Below are positions 14,231 to 16,175 of a stretch of DNA of 16,175 bases, in pieces; position 1 is the first letter of the stretch, and every line of letters starts with the position of its first letter. Made by a program: the position numbers and the translations under genes. The notes beneath the pieces are model-generated. The model saw nothing but the letters and a program-made list of their open reading frames with translations. It searched no databases and was not told the origin of the DNA. Origin of the DNA: DATKLX01 sp035542155 (lineage in GTDB: Bacteria > Chloroflexota > Anaerolineae > Anaerolineales > Anaerolineaceae). The stretch covers positions 1 to 16,175 of the forward strand of contig DATKLX010000013.1 of NCBI GenBank assembly GCA_035542155.1. The letters run 5' to 3'.

Positions 14231-16030
14231 CTAATCGTAGCGTGAGAAAATCCGCTGGTAGAGATCACAACGCTGGATCAGCTCCTCGTGCGTACCCTGA
14301 TCGACGATCTCGCTGCGGTGGAGGACGATGATGAGGTCGGCGCGGCGGATCTGGGATAGGCGGTGGGTAATGAGGAGGGTGGTGCGCCCCTCGAGGACGG
14401 TCTTGATGGCACGCTGGATCTGGTCTTCGGTGGCGCTGTCCACCGCGCTGGTCGAGTCGTCGAGGATGAGAATGCGCGGGCCGGTGAGCAGCGCGCGGGC
14501 GATGGCGATACGCTGGCGCTGGCCGCCGGAGAGGGTTACGCCGCGCTCGCCGATTACCGTCTGGTAACCGAGGCTGAAGCTCTGGATAAACTCATCAGCC
14601 TGGGCGGCTTTCGCAGCAGCCTCGAGGGTGGATTGATCCACCTCACTGTTGAGGCCGAAGGCGATATTCTCGGCGATCGGGCGGGAAAATAGGAAGATAT
14701 CCTGCTCGATGGTGGAGATCTGGGAGCGGAGCGAATCGAGGTTCCAGTCGCGGACGTCTACCCCGTCGATCAGGATACGACCTGCATTCACGTCATAGGT
14801 GCGATTGACCAGCTTGCTGAGGGTCGTCTTGCCGGAACCGGTCTGGCCGACGATGGCGATGGTTTCGCCAGGCGCGGCGCGGAAAGAGACGTCTCTTAAT
14901 ACCGGCAGACCTTCTGGATCGTTATCCAGGTGGAAGGTGACGTGGTCGAAGACGATCTCGCCGCGGATGGGCGCGACATAACCGCCCTTGTTTTCATCCA
15001 GCTCGGTCTGCTCTTTCATCAGGTCGAGGATGCGGCGGGCGCCGGCCAGGCCCATCTGGACCAGGGAGAAGGTGAAGATGGAGATAAAAGCCGGAAAACG
15101 AAGCACCCCCATGAGGCCCATGTAGGCGACAAGCTGGCCAATGGTGAGCAGGCCCTGGGAGACCAACCAGACGCCATGGGCGAAGGCAGCGGTGAAGGCA
15201 AAGCCGAGAAGGAGGAGGGGCAGGTAGCGAGCCTGGATCTCGCCCTGTTTGACGAACAGGTCACGGATGCGGCGAGCGTTGCCGATGAATTTCTGGCGCT
15301 CCTGAGTTTCCTGGGTGGCGGATTTAACCACTTCGATCCCGACGATGGTCTCATTCAGGCTGGCGTTCATCTCCCCAAAGCGCCAGCGCTGCTCGCCGGC
15401 GACGGGATTAAGCTGGCGGACATAGCGGCGGAGGGTGAAGAAGAAGGCGATCACGAACAGGACGGGGGAGAGGAGCAACTCGGGGCGGATGAAGGCGATA
15501 AAGACGAGGGGGGAGACGATCCCGATCATCGATTCGATGATCAGCGAGGCGCCAGGGTTCATCATCGGGTTAAGCTGGCGGACATCGTTGGTGGCGCGGG
15601 CCATGATATCACCGACACGCTGGCGGTTGTGGAAGGTCTGGCTCTTGCCGAGCAGGCTGAGATAGAGCTCCTCGCGAGCATCGCGCTCCAGGCGCTGGCC
15701 GAGAGTTTCCACGGACCAGGAGCTGGTGATGTCGAGCACGCCGCGAATGAGGACCAGGCTGAGGATGGCGAGGGCGATGGAGGCCAGCCGGCCAGGATCG
15801 GGCGAGGGCGAGAGCACATTGTCAAAGACCTGGCCGATGAGGCGGGGGATGACGGCAAAGAAGACATTGGTCAGGGTGGCGGCGGTGAGGAAGCTGGCCA
15901 TGAGGTGCGGGTAACGAAAGAGATGGGAAAAGATCCAGCGGATAGGGCCGGCGCGGTTGTAGATGTGTTCCCCAGCGACGCTGAATTCCCGATTGTTCGG
16001 AGTGGTCGTTTCGAGGGCAGTCACTTTCAT
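14231..16030 (-). CDS. Heterodimeric ABC exporter half-transporter, subunit with degenerate Walker B
   Basis: This 599-residue membrane-plus-ATPase half-transporter is transcribed first of the pair. The membrane domain spans about 30-330. Walker A is GQTGSGKTT (about 393-401) and the signature is a normal TLSGGQRQRIAIARALL (about 499). Walker B reads ILILDDSTSAVD, with Asp in place of the catalytic Glu. This is the TM287/BmrC pattern: one of the two ATP sites of the heterodimer hydrolyses poorly. The ATG at 16030 has AGGA touching it, which is too close to serve as its ribosome site. The GTG two codons downstream (16024-16022) has the same AGGA at 6 nt and may be the true start. A stop lies in frame just upstream. 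The right end abuts a probable IS66-like element. Confidence 0.93.
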   Translation of the reverse strand: MKVTALETTTPNNREFSVAGEHIYNRAGPIRWIFSHLFRYPHLMASFLTAATLTNVFFAVIPRLIGQVFDNVLSPSPDPGRLASIALAILSLVLIRGVLDITSSWSVETLGQRLERDAREELYLSLLGKSQTFHNRQRVGDIMARATNDVRQLNPMMNPGASLIIESMIGIVSPLVFIAFIRPELLLSPVLFVIAFFFTLRRYVRQLNPVAGEQRWRFGEMNASLNETIVGIEVVKSATQETQERQKFIGNARRIRDLFVKQGEIQARYLPLLLLGFAFTAAFAHGVWLVSQGLLTIGQLVAYMGLMGVLRFPAFISIFTFSLVQMGLAGARRILDLMKEQTELDENKGGYVAPIRGEIVFDHVTFHLDNDPEGLPVLRDVSFRAAPGETIAIVGQTGSGKTTLSKLVNRTYDVNAGRILIDGVDVRDWNLDSLRSQISTIEQDIFLFSRPIAENIAFGLNSEVDQSTLEAAAKAAQADEFIQSFSLGYQTVIGERGVTLSGGQRQRIAIARALLTGPRILILDDSTSAVDSATEDQIQRAIKTVLEGRTTLLITHRLSQIRRADLIIVLHRSEIVDQGTHEELIQRCDLYQRIFSRYD

Positions 16031-16054
16031 TCCTGAATGTAATTACTCACCGGG

Positions 16055-16084
16055 TTGCGGGAACCCGACGAAATTTGGTAAGAT
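16055..16084 (+). promoter_or_regulatory. Possible promoter of the transposase-like gene, leaderless type
   Basis: TTGCGG (16055-16060) is 18 bp from TAAGAT (16079-16084). The expected start is about 3 nt before the ATG at 16094, and no ribosome site is seen, so the message may be leaderless or nearly so. Confidence 0.4.
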
Positions 16085-16093
16085 AGTCAGCAA

Positions 16094-16175
16094 ATGAACC
16101 GTGAAGCGCTGGAACGGCTGACCAAAGAGGAATTGATCGACCTGATCTTGTTGCAAGCTGAGCAACTGAAACAGT
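16094..16175 (+). CDS. N-terminus of a probable IS66-family transposase (partial)
   Basis: Only 27 codons are visible before the window ends. They encode MNREALERLTKEELIDLILL followed by QAEQLKQ, a charged Leu-rich coiled coil. This is the kind of start seen in IS66-family (TnpC-type) transposases, which open with a leucine-zipper-like region before the zinc finger and DDE domain. The catalytic region is not visible, so the call rests on resemblance of a short stretch and could be wrong; a different coiled-coil protein is possible. It is divergent from the ABC exporter genes, 63 bp from their start. Confidence 0.5.
   Translation, partial: MNREALERLTKEELIDLILLQAEQLKQ

Larger units (their letters stand above)
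16039..16175 (+). mobile_element. Probable left end of an IS66-family element (runs off the right edge)
   Basis: A GTAA-beginning end (16039), as in IS66-family terminal repeats, is followed after 55 bp by an open frame resembling the N-terminus of an IS66 transposase. A short stem (CGGGTT/AACCCG, 16051-16067) lies between. The 8 bp before it (16031-16038) would be the target duplication. The other end is outside the window, so this is tentative. Confidence 0.4.

Noticed and set aside
14930..16036. A 368-codon open frame on the plus strand opposite the ABC exporter gene
   Set aside because: It is a GC-driven shadow of a gene with full ABC motifs; its translation is highly acidic and Gly/Asp-rich with no recognisable domain.

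Overview
The window looks like a chromosomal segment of a GC-rich, probably anaerobic, free-living bacterium. The gene mix fits Chloroflexota (Anaerolineae-like): a methanol-type corrinoid methyltransferase, LacI and TetR regulators, FtsX-type and exporter-type ABC systems, and an IS66-like transposase start. The taxonomy is an inference from gene content only. No rRNA, tRNA or CRISPR array was seen.

Left end (1-1540): the 5' part of an mtaB-like methyltransferase gene (minus strand) is divergent from a lacI-family regulator gene. The 142-bp gap holds a near-consensus promoter for mtaB and two tandem copies of a palindrome centred on AACGTT. One copy covers the -35 and the other covers the -10/start region, a simple repression switch.

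Next (1559-2530, minus) is the most unusual gene. It encodes a 323-residue protein whose two halves each look like Cse2/CasB (Cas11), the small subunit of type I-E CRISPR Cascade. No other cas gene or repeat array lies anywhere in the window.

Middle (2646-9131): a textbook sigma-70 promoter (TTGACA, 17 bp, TATAAT) with a TetR-type operator just downstream starts a tight operon. It encodes a TetR regulator, two FtsX/MacB-type permeases, a LolD/MacB-type ATPase, a lipoprotein HlyD/MacA-type adaptor and a saccharopine/lysine dehydrogenase-like oxidoreductase, and it ends at a strong intrinsic terminator. The first five genes form a complete, self-regulated MacAB-like export system; the dehydrogenase is an unexpected last member.

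Next (9137-12276): an aldo/keto reductase gene (minus) is divergent from a dipeptide-epimerase-type enolase-superfamily gene, with a 10-bp inverted repeat around the two promoters. FolD (one-carbon folate metabolism) follows.

Right end (12379-16175): two genes on the minus strand encode the two halves of a heterodimeric ABC exporter. Their complementary defects (Asp for the catalytic Glu in one, a degenerate signature motif in the other) are the pattern of TM287/288- or BmrCD-type exporters. Directly upstream, on the plus strand, begins what looks like the left end and first codons of an IS66-family element.
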